From Elioraea tepidiphila DSM 17972 (GTDB taxonomy: Bacteria > Pseudomonadota > Alphaproteobacteria > Acetobacterales > Acetobacteraceae), in contig NZ_KB899915.1 in the NCBI RefSeq assembly GCF_000378465.1, positions 118,577-182,576 on the forward strand: DNA of 64,000 nt, in the 5' to 3' direction. A program made the position numbers and the translations under genes. This document shows, one piece after another, positions 42,138 to 50,159 of the stretch. The first letter of the stretch is position 1. Each line of letters starts with the position of its first letter. The notes under the pieces were generated by a model, which saw only the letters and a list, made by a program, of their open reading frames with translations, had not been told where the DNA came from and searched no databases.

Positions 42138-42616
42138 CCTCCCTCCCTAGCGCCGGGCTGTGGCCGGAGCAAGGCGTGCGCGAGCAGCAGGATGACGCCG
42201 ATCACGATCGCGCTGTCGGCGACATTGAACACGTACCAGTGCCAGCCGAAGGCGTGCAGGTCGACGAAGTCCACCACCGCGCCGAAGCGGACCCGGTCGA
42301 TCACGTTGCCGATCGCGCCGCCGAGCACCAGCCCGAGCGCGAGCGCGGTCCAGCGGTCGGGCGCGCGGGCGAGCCAGACGGTCAGCGCCACCACCACGGC
42401 GAGCGCGATCGCGGCGAGCGCCCAGGGGTGCCACCAGGCATCGCCCGCAAGCAGGCCGAAGGTGACACCCCGGTTCCAGACCATGGTGAGGTTCATGAAG
42501 GGCGTGACCTCGATCCGTCCCACGTCGGGCAGGCGGACGATCTCGAGGATCCACCACTTCGTGGCCTGGTCGAGCACGAGGATCAGTGCGGCGAGGGCGA
42601 GGCCGAGGCGGAGCAT
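42134..42616 (-). CDS. lspA: Lipoprotein signal peptidase (signal peptidase II)
   Basis: Inner-membrane aspartyl peptidase of 160 aa that removes signal peptides from diacylated prolipoproteins. Four helices are evident. The catalytic aspartates are Asp116 (GAVVDFVDL) and Asp134 (NVADSAI), with the conserved NRGVTFGLL and GGAIGNVIDR motifs. It starts 4 nt after the ileS stop. The ileS-lspA order is conserved in many proteobacteria. Confidence 0.93.
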   Translation of the reverse strand: MLRLGLALAALILVLDQATKWWILEIVRLPDVGRIEVTPFMNLTMVWNRGVTFGLLAGDAWWHPWALAAIALAVVVALTVWLARAPDRWTALALGLVLGGAIGNVIDRVRFGAVVDFVDLHAFGWHWYVFNVADSAIVIGVILLLAHALLRPQPGAREGG

Positions 42617-42620
42617 TCCG

Positions 42621-45473
42621 TCAGGCGGCGCGCCGGGCCAGCACCCCCGACGTCACCGCGTCATGGCAACGGTCGCAGAGGCCGGGATGATCCGCATGCG
42701 ACCCCACCTCGGGCAGCACCTTCCAGCAGCGCTCGCATTTCAGACCCGCCGCCTTCCCGGGCAGCACGAACACGCCCGGGATGGCGTCGATCGAGAAGCC
42801 GTTCTTCTGGGCCTCCAGCCGCTGGTGCGCGCTCGGGTCCAGCGCCATGGCCGAGGTGATGCAGATCTCGGCCCAGCCCTCGGCATCCAGCAGGGACCGA
42901 TCCGCCTCGGGCATGACCAGCAGCGGTGCCGCCTGCAGCGAGGCGCCGATCCGGCCCTCCGCCCGCTCGCGCTCCAGCGCGCCGGTGACGACACGGCGGA
43001 TCTCGCGGATGCGCGCCCAGCGTGCCGCGAGCGCCTCGTCGCGCCAGGCGGGCGGGATCGCCGGGAAGGTCTGGAGGTGCACGCTCTCGTCCTCGCCCGG
43101 GAAGCGCGCGAGCCACGCCTCCTCGGCCGTGAACACCAGCACCGGCGCGAGCCAGGTGACGAGGCAGCGGAACACGTGATCCAGCACCGTGCGGCAGGCG
43201 CGCCGGCGCGGGCTGTCGGCGCGGTCGCAGTAGAGCGCGTCCTTGCGGATGTCGAAGTAGAACGCGCTGAGGTCGGTCGCGCAGAACCCGTGCAGCTCGG
43301 CGAACACGCCGGTCCACTCGAAGGTCTCGGTTGCCTCGCGCACGCGGCCGTCGAGCTCGGCGAGCCGGTGCAGCACCCAGCGTTCGAGCTCGGGCATCTC
43401 GGCGACGGGGACGCGCTCGGCCTCGTCGAACGCATCGAGCGCGCCCAGCAGCCAGCGCAGCGTGTTGCGGATGCGCCGGTAGAGCTCGGCCTGCTGCTTC
43501 AGGATCTCCTTGCCGATGCGCAGATCCTCGGTGTAGTCGGACGCCATCACCCAGAGCCGCAGGATGTCGGCGCCGTACTCGGCGATCACCTCCTGGGGCG
43601 CGACGGTATTGCCGAGCGACTTCGACATCTTCCGCCCCTGCTCGTCGACGACGAAGCCGTGGGTGAGGATCGCGTCGTAGGGCGCGCGGCCGCGCGTGCC
43701 GCAGGCCTCCAGCAGCGAGGACTGGAACCAGCCGCGATGCTGGTCCGAGCCTTCGAGGTAGAGATCGGCCGGCCACTTGAGCGCGTCGTTGCCTTCCAGC
43801 ACGAAGGCGTGGGTCGATCCGGACTCGAACCAGACCTCGACGATGTCGCGGATCTGCTCGTAGTCCTCGGCGTTGTAGTCGTTGCCGAGGAAGTCCTGGG
43901 CCGGGCGCGTCCACCAGGCATCCGAGCCTTCGGTCTCGAAGATCGCGACCGTGCGCGCCATCACCTCGGGGTCGCGCAGCGGCTCGCCCGTGCGCCTGTC
44001 GACGAAGATCGCGATCGGCACGCCCCAGGCGCGCTGGCGGCTGATGCACCAGTCCGGGCGCGAGGCGATCATCGCGCGCAGCCGGTTCTGGCCCTGGGCG
44101 GGGACGAACCGCGTCGCCTCGATCGCGGCGAGGGCCGGCGTGCGCACGCCCTTCGGCCCGTCCATGGCGATGAACCATTGCGGGGTGTTGCGGAAGATCA
44201 GCGGCGCCTTGGAGCGCCAGGAATGCGGATAGGCATGGACCAGCGTGCCGCGCGCGAGCAGCGCGCCCGACTCCGCCAGCGCCGCGCAGACGGGATCGGC
44301 CGCCTTGTAGACATGCACGCCGGCGAAGAGCGGCACGTGCGGCAGGAACAGCCCGTCGCCGCCGACCGTGTCGGGCGTGGGCAGGCCGTGCGCCTGGCCG
44401 AGCTGCCAGTCGTCCTCGCCGTGGCCCGGCGCGATGTGCACGAAACCCGTTCCGGCCTCGGTCGTGACGAAGTCGCCCGGCAAGGCGGGCACGTCGAAGT
44501 CGTAGCCCTTGCCCTTGAGCGGGTGCACGCAGACCGTGCCGGCGAGCTCGCGCCCCTTCAGCACGCGCCGGACCACGTGCTGGGTGACGCCGATCGTCTT
44601 CTCGACCTCCGGCCAGAGCGGCAGCGCCACCAGCAGGTGCTCGCCGATGCAGGCGGAAGCCCCCTCGGCCACGCCCTCGACGACGACGAGCGCGTAGTCG
44701 ATGTCCTCGCCATAGGCGACCGCGCGGTTGCCGGGGATGGTCCAGGGCGTGGTGGTCCAGATGACGATCGAGGCCTGCACGAGATCGGGCGCCGGCGCCG
44801 AGACGATCGGGAACTTCACCCAGACCGTGGTGCTCTTGTGATCGTGGTACTCGACCTCGGCATCCGCGAGCGCGGTCTTCTCCACCGGGCTCCACAGCAC
44901 CGGCTTCGCCCCGCGATAGAGCGAGCCGTTCAGAAGGAACTTGCCGATCTCGCCCGCGATGATCGCCTCGGAGCGGAAGTCCATCGTCGAGTAGGGGTGC
45001 CACCAGTCGCCCGCGACGCCGAGACGGATGAACTCCTCGCGTTGCACGCCGAGCCAGTGCTCGGCATAGGCGCGGCACTCGGCGCGGAACGCGACCGGAT
45101 CGACCGCGTCCTTGTCGCGGCCGGCCGCGCGGTACTGCTCCTCGATCTTCCACTCGATCGGCAGGCCGTGGCAGTCCCAGCCCGGCACGTAGTTGGCGTC
45201 GTAGCCCGCCATCTGCTTGGCGCGGTTGATGACGTCCTTCAGCACCTTGTTGAGCGCGGTGCCCATGTGGATGTTGCCGTTGGCATAGGGCGGCCCGTCA
45301 TGCAGGACGAATTTCTCGCGGCCCTTGGAGGCTGCGCGGAGTCGTGCCCAAAGGTCCATGCGCGCCCAGCGCTCGAGCAGGGCGGGTTCGCGCCTGGGCA
45401 GCTCGCCCCGCATCGGGAAGGCGGTCGCGGGCAGGAAGACGGTGTCGCGGTAGTCGCGCTTGCTGTCGCTCAT
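42621..45473 (-). CDS. ileS: Isoleucine-tRNA ligase
   Basis: Class I aminoacyl-tRNA synthetase of 950 aa, cytoplasmic. The HIGH motif is NIHMG (67-71) within HDGPPYANGNIHMG, and KMSKS is intact (GRKMSKSLGN). The large CP1 editing domain and the C-terminal zinc motif CERCWKV...LCDRCHDAV are present, so it is the bacterial type of isoleucyl-tRNA synthetase. It heads the ileS-lspA-bamF cluster. Long antisense frames over it are composition artefacts. Confidence 0.95.
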   Translation of the reverse strand: MSDSKRDYRDTVFLPATAFPMRGELPRREPALLERWARMDLWARLRAASKGREKFVLHDGPPYANGNIHMGTALNKVLKDVINRAKQMAGYDANYVPGWDCHGLPIEWKIEEQYRAAGRDKDAVDPVAFRAECRAYAEHWLGVQREEFIRLGVAGDWWHPYSTMDFRSEAIIAGEIGKFLLNGSLYRGAKPVLWSPVEKTALADAEVEYHDHKSTTVWVKFPIVSAPAPDLVQASIVIWTTTPWTIPGNRAVAYGEDIDYALVVVEGVAEGASACIGEHLLVALPLWPEVEKTIGVTQHVVRRVLKGRELAGTVCVHPLKGKGYDFDVPALPGDFVTTEAGTGFVHIAPGHGEDDWQLGQAHGLPTPDTVGGDGLFLPHVPLFAGVHVYKAADPVCAALAESGALLARGTLVHAYPHSWRSKAPLIFRNTPQWFIAMDGPKGVRTPALAAIEATRFVPAQGQNRLRAMIASRPDWCISRQRAWGVPIAIFVDRRTGEPLRDPEVMARTVAIFETEGSDAWWTRPAQDFLGNDYNAEDYEQIRDIVEVWFESGSTHAFVLEGNDALKWPADLYLEGSDQHRGWFQSSLLEACGTRGRAPYDAILTHGFVVDEQGRKMSKSLGNTVAPQEVIAEYGADILRLWVMASDYTEDLRIGKEILKQQAELYRRIRNTLRWLLGALDAFDEAERVPVAEMPELERWVLHRLAELDGRVREATETFEWTGVFAELHGFCATDLSAFYFDIRKDALYCDRADSPRRRACRTVLDHVFRCLVTWLAPVLVFTAEEAWLARFPGEDESVHLQTFPAIPPAWRDEALAARWARIREIRRVVTGALERERAEGRIGASLQAAPLLVMPEADRSLLDAEGWAEICITSAMALDPSAHQRLEAQKNGFSIDAIPGVFVLPGKAAGLKCERCWKVLPEVGSHADHPGLCDRCHDAVTSGVLARRAA

Positions 45474-45616
45474 CGGATCGGTCCGGTTCGGAGGCGTGGC
45501 GTGGGGCGTGACCCGGCGCTCTCAGCCGAGCGCCGGGACCGTAATTCGTGCGTGCCGCGACCCGTGCATGGGCGAGCGATACCGCCCCGGTGCCGGGCGG
45601 TCAACGAAGCCCGCGG

Positions 45617-45937
45617 TCACGAGACCAGCTTCAGCCCGGCGACCCCGGCGACGATCACGGCGATCGCCGCAATCCGCGCCGCCGTGGCGGGTTCGTCGAA
45701 CAGCATCATGCCGGCGATCGCGGTGCCGGCGGCGCCGATGCCGACCCAGATCGCGTAGGCGGTGCCGATCGGCAGGTGGCGCGCGGCGAGCCCGAGCAGG
45801 ATCACGCTCGCGGCCATGGCGGCGACGGTGAGGCCGGTGGGAACCGGCCGGGCGAGCGACAGCCCGTGCGAGAGCTTCAACCCGACGGCCCAGCCGATCT
45901 CGAGCAGGCCGGCGAGGAGGAGATAGACCCAGGGCAT
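45617..45937 (-). CDS. gdx: SMR family guanidinium exporter (SugE/Gdx type)
   Basis: Four-helix small multidrug resistance protein of 106 aa, inner membrane, exporting guanidinium in exchange for protons as a dual-topology dimer. Glu13 (GLLEIGWAVGLK) is the conserved proton/substrate carboxylate; the rest follows the SugE rather than the QacE/EmrE pattern (LPIGTAYAIWVGIGAAGTAI). ATG 45937 has AAGGG 8 nt upstream; GTG 45946 would sit on that site and is rejected. The guanidine-II riboswitch just upstream strongly supports the assignment. Confidence 0.9.
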   Translation of the reverse strand: MPWVYLLLAGLLEIGWAVGLKLSHGLSLARPVPTGLTVAAMAASVILLGLAARHLPIGTAYAIWVGIGAAGTAIAGMMLFDEPATAARIAAIAVIVAGVAGLKLVS

Positions 45938-45957
45938 GGACGGCACCCTTCAGCGGT

Positions 45958-46001
45958 CGGGGCCGTCCCCGGTTGATCGGATGCTGGCGGGTCGTCCCGC
46001 C
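45958..46001 (-). ncRNA. Guanidine-II (mini-ykkC) riboswitch
   Basis: Read on the minus strand, two hairpins carry the family's ACGR tetraloops. P1 is GGCGGG-ACGA-CCCGCC (46001-45986) and P2 is CGGGG-ACGG-CCCCG (45971-45958), joined by a 14-nt linker. All stem pairs are perfect. P2 ends 7 nt before the AAGGG ribosome-binding site of the guanidinium exporter gene. In known members, guanidine binding makes the ribosome site accessible, so the transporter is expressed when guanidine is present. Confidence 0.88.
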
Positions 46002-46066
46002 GGGACTGATATAGGCGGCGCGCCAGCGGGCCTCGATGGTCGGGCCTGCATGGCTGCCATGGAGAA

Positions 46067-46090
46067 GGGGCGGTCCCGCAGGACCGCCCC
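46067..46090 (-). terminator. Hairpin 3' of the PEP-CTERM gene
   Basis: GGGGCGGTCC-CGCA-GGACCGCCCC has a perfect 10-bp stem 36 nt beyond the stop codon of the PEP-CTERM gene. The minus strand continues with TTCTCC, so a T-tract is weak. It separates the PEP-CTERM transcript from the riboswitch of the next gene. Confidence 0.65.
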
Positions 46091-46125
46091 CCGAAACGCA
46101 ACGCTCGACTGAACGCGGTCGGCGG

Positions 46126-46911
46126 TCAGACAGCCTTGCGGCGGCGCGCGGCGAAGCCGAGGCCGAGCAGCCCCATGCCGAGCAGCGCCAGCGAGGCCGG
46201 CTCGGGGACATTGCGGGTGTCGCGCTCGACGCTGCCGACCAGCCAAGCGGGGTTCTGGCCGTTCTCCCTGGTCCAGAACTCGGTGAGCGCCGGATCCGTC
46301 AGCGGGTTCCCGCCCACATTGATGAAGCCCTTGATGTTCAGCGTGTAGAGATCGCTGCCGATCAGGAAGCTCTCGGAGGACGGGTTCGCACCGAAGGTGA
46401 CCCGGTCGGCGCAGCCGCCGGCGTTGACGCCGACGCCGTTCGGGCCGCCGTTGGCGCACGGGTTGGCGCTGTTCGGCGTCTCCCAGTGATTGAAGTCGAA
46501 CAGGAACACGCGCGGGTTGCCGGCGACCGGGTTGCCGTCCACGGCCACATCGGCGGTGATCCTGAGCTGAATGCTGGTGATCGACGTGCCGGTGGGAATC
46601 GGGAAGTTCTGGTGGTTGAAGGTGCCGAGGACGAAGGGCGACGGCGTGGGCGGAACCGGCACGTTCAGCGGATCCCCGGTGAGCGTGAAGTCGTAGCCGC
46701 TGTCCGTATTGGGGTTCCCGGTCCCTCCCCACCGCGCCGTGGCCGGGTCGTTCGTCACGTTCCGAACACCATTCGTCGTCACGTTCGCGGCAGGCGTGCC
46801 GTTGATCCACTCGATCGTGAGGTTGCTGAACGAGACGATCGCCGCGTTCGCCGTCCCCATGCTTAGGGCCAGAACCGCGGCTCCGGCCAACAGTCCCAAA
46901 CGGTTGCTCAT
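46126..46911 (-). CDS. PEP-CTERM sorting domain protein, THxN-type
   Basis: Secreted protein of 261 aa. It has a signal peptide (LGLLAGAAVLALSMGTANA), a beta-rich body starting FSNLTIEWING with a RWGG...SGYDF segment, the motif FNHQNFPI typical of THxN-family members, and a C-terminal sorting tail of VPEP, a hydrophobic helix and ARRRKA. Such proteins are processed by an exosortase (EpsH/XrtA) and often linked to exopolysaccharide or floc formation. The frame opens upstream, but ATG 46911 (MSNRLG) follows AGGAGGGGG. The exosortase gene is elsewhere. Expression is probably sigma-54 dependent. Confidence 0.88.
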   Translation of the reverse strand: MSNRLGLLAGAAVLALSMGTANAAIVSFSNLTIEWINGTPAANVTTNGVRNVTNDPATARWGGTGNPNTDSGYDFTLTGDPLNVPVPPTPSPFVLGTFNHQNFPIPTGTSITSIQLRITADVAVDGNPVAGNPRVFLFDFNHWETPNSANPCANGGPNGVGVNAGGCADRVTFGANPSSESFLIGSDLYTLNIKGFINVGGNPLTDPALTEFWTRENGQNPAWLVGSVERDTRNVPEPASLALLGMGLLGLGFAARRRKAV

Positions 46912-46999
46912 GTCGTTCCCCCTCCTGAAGCGCCGCACGGTCTCCTGACCCTGCGACGAAGCCCACGGCGCGGCCATCCGCGCCCTGCGTTATCGGGAG

Positions 47000-47015
47000 T
47001 GCAAGGTTTGTGCCA
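47000..47015 (-). promoter_or_regulatory. Sigma-54 (RpoN) promoter
   Basis: On the minus strand the site reads TGGCAC-AAACC-TTGCA, with exactly 10 nt between the -24 GG and the -12 GC. This matches the RpoN consensus without mismatch. It gives a predicted start near 46989 and a leader of about 78 nt to the PEP-CTERM gene. Confidence 0.85.
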
Positions 47016-47075
47016 CTCTCATAACGTATTGAAGACATTGGCATTCGATTCGGCTCAGCAGCGATCCACGCCGAG

Positions 47076-47094
47076 GTGTAAAGTTTTCCGACAC
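47076..47094. promoter_or_regulatory. Candidate upstream activator site 1
   Basis: GTGTAAAGTTTTCCGACAC is an imperfect dyad with GTGT/ACAC ends, about 60 bp upstream of the -24 element, a good distance for a sigma-54 enhancer. Its reverse complement shares 13 of 17 bases with the site at 47389-47405. A PrsR-like activator is the obvious candidate, but the gene is not in the window. Confidence 0.5.
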
Positions 47095-47388
47095 GATCCG
47101 GCCGCTCCATGCCGGCCCCCTCATCACGACAATGCCGTGCAGGAGCGCCGTTCGGACAATCCTCGCCTCACCGGTACGGTATCAGCCTGGCTCAGGACCG
47201 GCCCTCAAGGCGACATCTCTTGACACCGGCGGGAGACGCACAGCACTCCGACGCGGAGATGAACACGATGGAGTTCAAGACAGGCTCGGACGGGTCGGGA
47301 AACAGTTCGAAATGCCCGAAATACTGGCTCAATACCATGTCACCGATCGCTTATGAAAATCTTGTCATACCTGTATCACGCATGCGGG

Positions 47389-47405
47389 TGTTGGAATTCC
47401 TTACA
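47389..47405. promoter_or_regulatory. Candidate upstream activator site 2
   Basis: TGTTGGAATTCCTTACA contains the palindrome GGAATTCC and fits the shared pattern TGTyGGAAwwCyTTACA with site 1. It lies about 400 bp from the predicted start, just 3' of ribF. A role as a distant enhancer is possible but weaker than for site 1. Confidence 0.35.
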
Positions 47406-47436
47406 GTCACGCACCGACACAACCGTTCCGCGCCGG

Positions 47437-48384
47437 TCAGCCTCCCGCCAGCAACGCCCGCGCCTCCGCCGCGTCGCGCCGCATCTGCGCCACCAGCGCC
47501 TCCAGGGTCTCGAACCGCGCCTCGTCGCGCAGGAACGCGCGCAGCCGCACCCGCATCGCCGCGCCGTAGAGGTCCGGCGCGACGTCGAACAGGTGCACCT
47601 CGAGCAGCGGCTCCGGCAGCGGATTCACCGTGGGGCGCAGGCCGAGACTCGCCACCCCGGGCCACCAAACCACCTCGCCCTCCAGGCCGATCACCCCCGC
47701 CTCGACCGCATAGATGCCCAAACGCGGGACGAGATGCCGGCCGAGCGGAATGTTGGCGGTCGGGAAGCCGAGCGTGCGGCCGAGCGCGGCGCCGCGCGCG
47801 ACCGTGCCGCGGATCTCCCACGCCCGGCCGAGGATCGCCGCCGCGCGCGCGCAGTCGCCCGCCTTCAGCGCGTCGCGCACGGCGGTGGACGACCAGACCA
47901 GCCCGCCGGGGGCGGCCGCCTCGGGCACGATCGACACGCCCATGCCGTGCGCCGGGCCGAGGGTCGCGAGCAGCGCCGGCGTGCCGGTGCGCCTGTGGCC
48001 GAAATGGAAGTCCGGCCCGCAGGCGAGATGGCGCGCGCCGAGCCCCTCGGCCAGCACCGCGTCGATGAAGGTCTCGGCCGGCATCCGGCTGAAGGCGAGG
48101 TCGAAGGGAAGCTGGTAGAGCAGCTCGACGCCCAGCGCCGCCAGCGCCTCCGCCTTGGCCTCGGCGAGCGTCAGCCGAAAGGGCGGGTCCGCCGGGCGGA
48201 ACACCTCGCGCGGGTGCGGCTCGAAGGTGAGCGCGGCGAGCGGGATGCCGCGCCCGTGCGCGGCCTCGGCGGCGGCAGCGATCACGGCGGCGTGGCCGCG
48301 ATGCACGCCGTCGAAATTGCCGAGCGCGACGGCGGCGCCGCGCGCGTCGGCCGGAAGACCGGAAAACTGCTGGAAGATGCGCAC
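47437..48384 (-). CDS. ribF: Bifunctional riboflavin kinase / FAD synthetase
   Basis: Cytoplasmic enzyme of 315 aa that makes FMN from riboflavin and FAD from FMN. The N-terminal adenylyltransferase domain has GNFDGVHRGH (about 22-31) and a later SSTAVRDAL; the C-terminal flavokinase domain has the motif GRTLGFPTANI. ribF, ileS and lspA are neighbours in many bacteria; here about 2 kb with the PEP-CTERM and exporter genes lies between ribF and ileS. It lies 36 nt downstream of the MaoC gene. Confidence 0.93.
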   Translation of the reverse strand: MRIFQQFSGLPADARGAAVALGNFDGVHRGHAAVIAAAAEAAHGRGIPLAALTFEPHPREVFRPADPPFRLTLAEAKAEALAALGVELLYQLPFDLAFSRMPAETFIDAVLAEGLGARHLACGPDFHFGHRRTGTPALLATLGPAHGMGVSIVPEAAAPGGLVWSSTAVRDALKAGDCARAAAILGRAWEIRGTVARGAALGRTLGFPTANIPLGRHLVPRLGIYAVEAGVIGLEGEVVWWPGVASLGLRPTVNPLPEPLLEVHLFDVAPDLYGAAMRVRLRAFLRDEARFETLEALVAQMRRDAAEARALLAGG

Positions 48385-48420
48385 GGCGGGGAAATGGCCC
48401 GCCGGCGGGGAACGGTCAAT

Positions 48421-48885
48421 TCAGGCCGCAGCCGCCTTCGGGGCAGCCACCGCGCGCGCCGGCACCATCACCAGCGCCTCGCCCTCCACCACCGGCTTGC
48501 CGCCGACCGTGCAGACCGTGCGCAGCGTCGCCCGCTTCTTCTCGCCGTCGAGCGAGACGACCTCGCAGGTGGCGGTGACCGTGTCGCCAATCCGCACCGG
48601 CGCCTTGAACTTCAGGCTTTGCGCCAGATAGACCGTGCCGGGGCCGGGCAGCTTGGTGCCGAGCACGGTGGAGATGAAGGCGGCCGACAGCATCCCGTGC
48701 GCGATCCGCCCCTTGAAGACCGTCTTTTCGGCGTATTCCGCGTCCAGATGCACCGGGTTCATGTCGCCCGAGACGCCGGCGAACAGCACGATGTCGGACT
48801 CGGTGACGGTTCGCGAGAAGGACGCGCTCATCCCCTCGGACAGATCCTCGAAGCAGATGAACCCGTTGCCGGCCGTACCTGACAT
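48421..48885 (-). CDS. MaoC family dehydratase, (R)-specific enoyl-CoA hydratase type
   Basis: Hot-dog-fold hydratase of 154 aa. The catalytic Asp/His lie in FAGVSGDMNPVHLD, the hydratase-2 motif, and the following GRIAHGMLSAAFIS helix is typical of PhaJ-like enzymes. It would convert trans-2-enoyl-CoA to (R)-3-hydroxyacyl-CoA, feeding polyhydroxyalkanoate or fatty-acid pathways. ATG 48885 is chosen as the family-typical N-terminus; the frame extends upstream. A basic/Ala-rich tail of ~15 residues is added at the C-terminus. Confidence 0.87.
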   Translation of the reverse strand: MSGTAGNGFICFEDLSEGMSASFSRTVTESDIVLFAGVSGDMNPVHLDAEYAEKTVFKGRIAHGMLSAAFISTVLGTKLPGPGTVYLAQSLKFKAPVRIGDTVTATCEVVSLDGEKKRATLRTVCTVGGKPVVEGEALVMVPARAVAAPKAAAA

Positions 48886-49014
48886 GAACCACACCCTTTC
48901 CCCCTGCGCGACTCGCCTCGTTCGGCGGCGCAGCATGTCCAAAACTACGCGAGCCGTGTTGCCTGGACAAGCATTCCAGCGCAGCGCAGCATGCCGCGCC
49001 TTCTGAAACAGAGG

Positions 49015-50154
49015 ATGAACATCACCATGCCGGCGACCGATCCGGGCACGTCCGAGGCGCTTCTCGACAGCCTGCGCCAGTGGGTCGAGATCGAGACCCC
49101 GACCACCGACCCGAACGCCGTCAACCGCCTGATCGACAAGGCGGAATCCGGCCTGCGCGGGGCCGGCGCCGAGGTCCGGCGGATCGCAGGGCGCGACGGC
49201 TACGGAGACATGCTCCGCGCGCGGATCGGCCATGCCGAGGGCAAGGGGATCCTGATCGCGGGCCATCTCGACACGGTCTGGGCGCACGGAACCCTCGCCG
49301 CGATGCCGTTCCGGGTGGAGGGCGAGCGCGCCCACGGCCCCGGCATCTACGACATGAAGGCCGGCTCCTTCCTCGCCTACCACGCGGTGACGTCGCTGTT
49401 GCGCCAGAAGGTCGCGACCCGGCTGCCGGTCACGCTGCTGCTCACCCCCGACGAGGAGGTCGGCAGCCCCACCAGCCGGGCGCTGATCGAGGCCGAGGCG
49501 CGCAACGCCGCCTATGTGCTGATCCCCGAGCCCGCGGGCCCGGGCGGGGCGGCGGTGACCGCGCGCAAGGGCGTGGGCCGGTTCGAACTCGCGGTCACCG
49601 GTGTGGCAGCGCATTCGGGCGGCAATTTCGAGGACGGCGCCTCCGCGGTGGTGGAACTCGCGCACCAGATCCTGGCGATCAACGCGATGGTCGATCTCAA
49701 GCGCGGGATCACCACCAATGTCGCGCCGATCGCCGGCGGCACGCGGCCGAACGTGATCGCGCAGGAGGCGTCCTGCGAGATCGACCTGCGCGTGCCCACG
49801 GTCGAGGACGGTGAACGCTGCGAGGCCGCGATCCTCGGCCTCACGCCGAAGAACCCGCGCTGCCGCGTGACCGTGACGGGCGCGATGAACCGCCCGCCCT
49901 ATGCCGAAAGCCCGGCCGTGCTCGGACTCTACGAGCGGGCGCGCGCGATCGCGGCGGGGCTCGGCTTCGATCTGCCGAAGCAGCACCGGGGCGGCGGCTC
50001 TGACGGCAACTTCACCGCCGTGATGGGCATCCCCACGCTGGACGGGCTCGGCTGCCCCGGCGCGGGCGCGCATGCCGATCACGAGCACATCCTGTGGCGC
50101 GAGCTCGCGCCCCGCGCCGCGCTGATGCTCGGGCTCCTGGAGACGCTGCACTGA
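49015..50154 (+). CDS. M20 family metallopeptidase (glutamate carboxypeptidase-like)
   Basis: Zinc hydrolase of 379 aa. Metal motifs are AGHLDTVW, GIYDMKAGS and the catalytic TPDEEVGS; the dimerisation domain contains TGVAAHSGGNFEDGASA. The C-terminal histidine is in GAHADHEHI. It resembles the CPG2-like group cleaving C-terminal glutamate or related amides. ATG 49015 is used; ATG 49027 is a possible alternative with better spacing from GAGG. No signal peptide, so it is cytoplasmic. Confidence 0.85.
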   Translation: MNITMPATDPGTSEALLDSLRQWVEIETPTTDPNAVNRLIDKAESGLRGAGAEVRRIAGRDGYGDMLRARIGHAEGKGILIAGHLDTVWAHGTLAAMPFRVEGERAHGPGIYDMKAGSFLAYHAVTSLLRQKVATRLPVTLLLTPDEEVGSPTSRALIEAEARNAAYVLIPEPAGPGGAAVTARKGVGRFELAVTGVAAHSGGNFEDGASAVVELAHQILAINAMVDLKRGITTNVAPIAGGTRPNVIAQEASCEIDLRVPTVEDGERCEAAILGLTPKNPRCRVTVTGAMNRPPYAESPAVLGLYERARAIAAGLGFDLPKQHRGGGSDGNFTAVMGIPTLDGLGCPGAGAHADHEHILWRELAPRAALMLGLLETLH

Positions 50155-50159
50155 ACCCC

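Larger units (their letters stand above)
46912..47436. other. Long regulatory intergenic region upstream of the PEP-CTERM gene
   Basis: 525 nt with no credible gene and lower GC than the flanks. It contains the sigma-54 promoter (47000-47015) and two related dyads (47076-47094 and 47389-47405). Short frames across it have no family resemblance. It is also the 3' region of ribF. Confidence 0.6.

Noticed and set aside
45474..45616. Possible T-box leader upstream of ileS
   Set aside because: No T-box sequence, specifier loop or antiterminator is visible, and T-boxes are not expected in alphaproteobacteria.
41919..45758. Open frame of 1279 codons on the plus strand, antisense to ileS and lspA
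   Set aside because: It is a high-GC composition shadow: Arg/Gly/His-rich, no recognisable domain, no ribosome-binding site, and it fully overlaps well-identified genes on the other strand.
46912..47436. Small gene in the PEP-CTERM/ribF gap (e.g. ATG 47261)
   Set aside because: The frame runs into the antisense of ribF, has no family resemblance and no ribosome-binding site of note.
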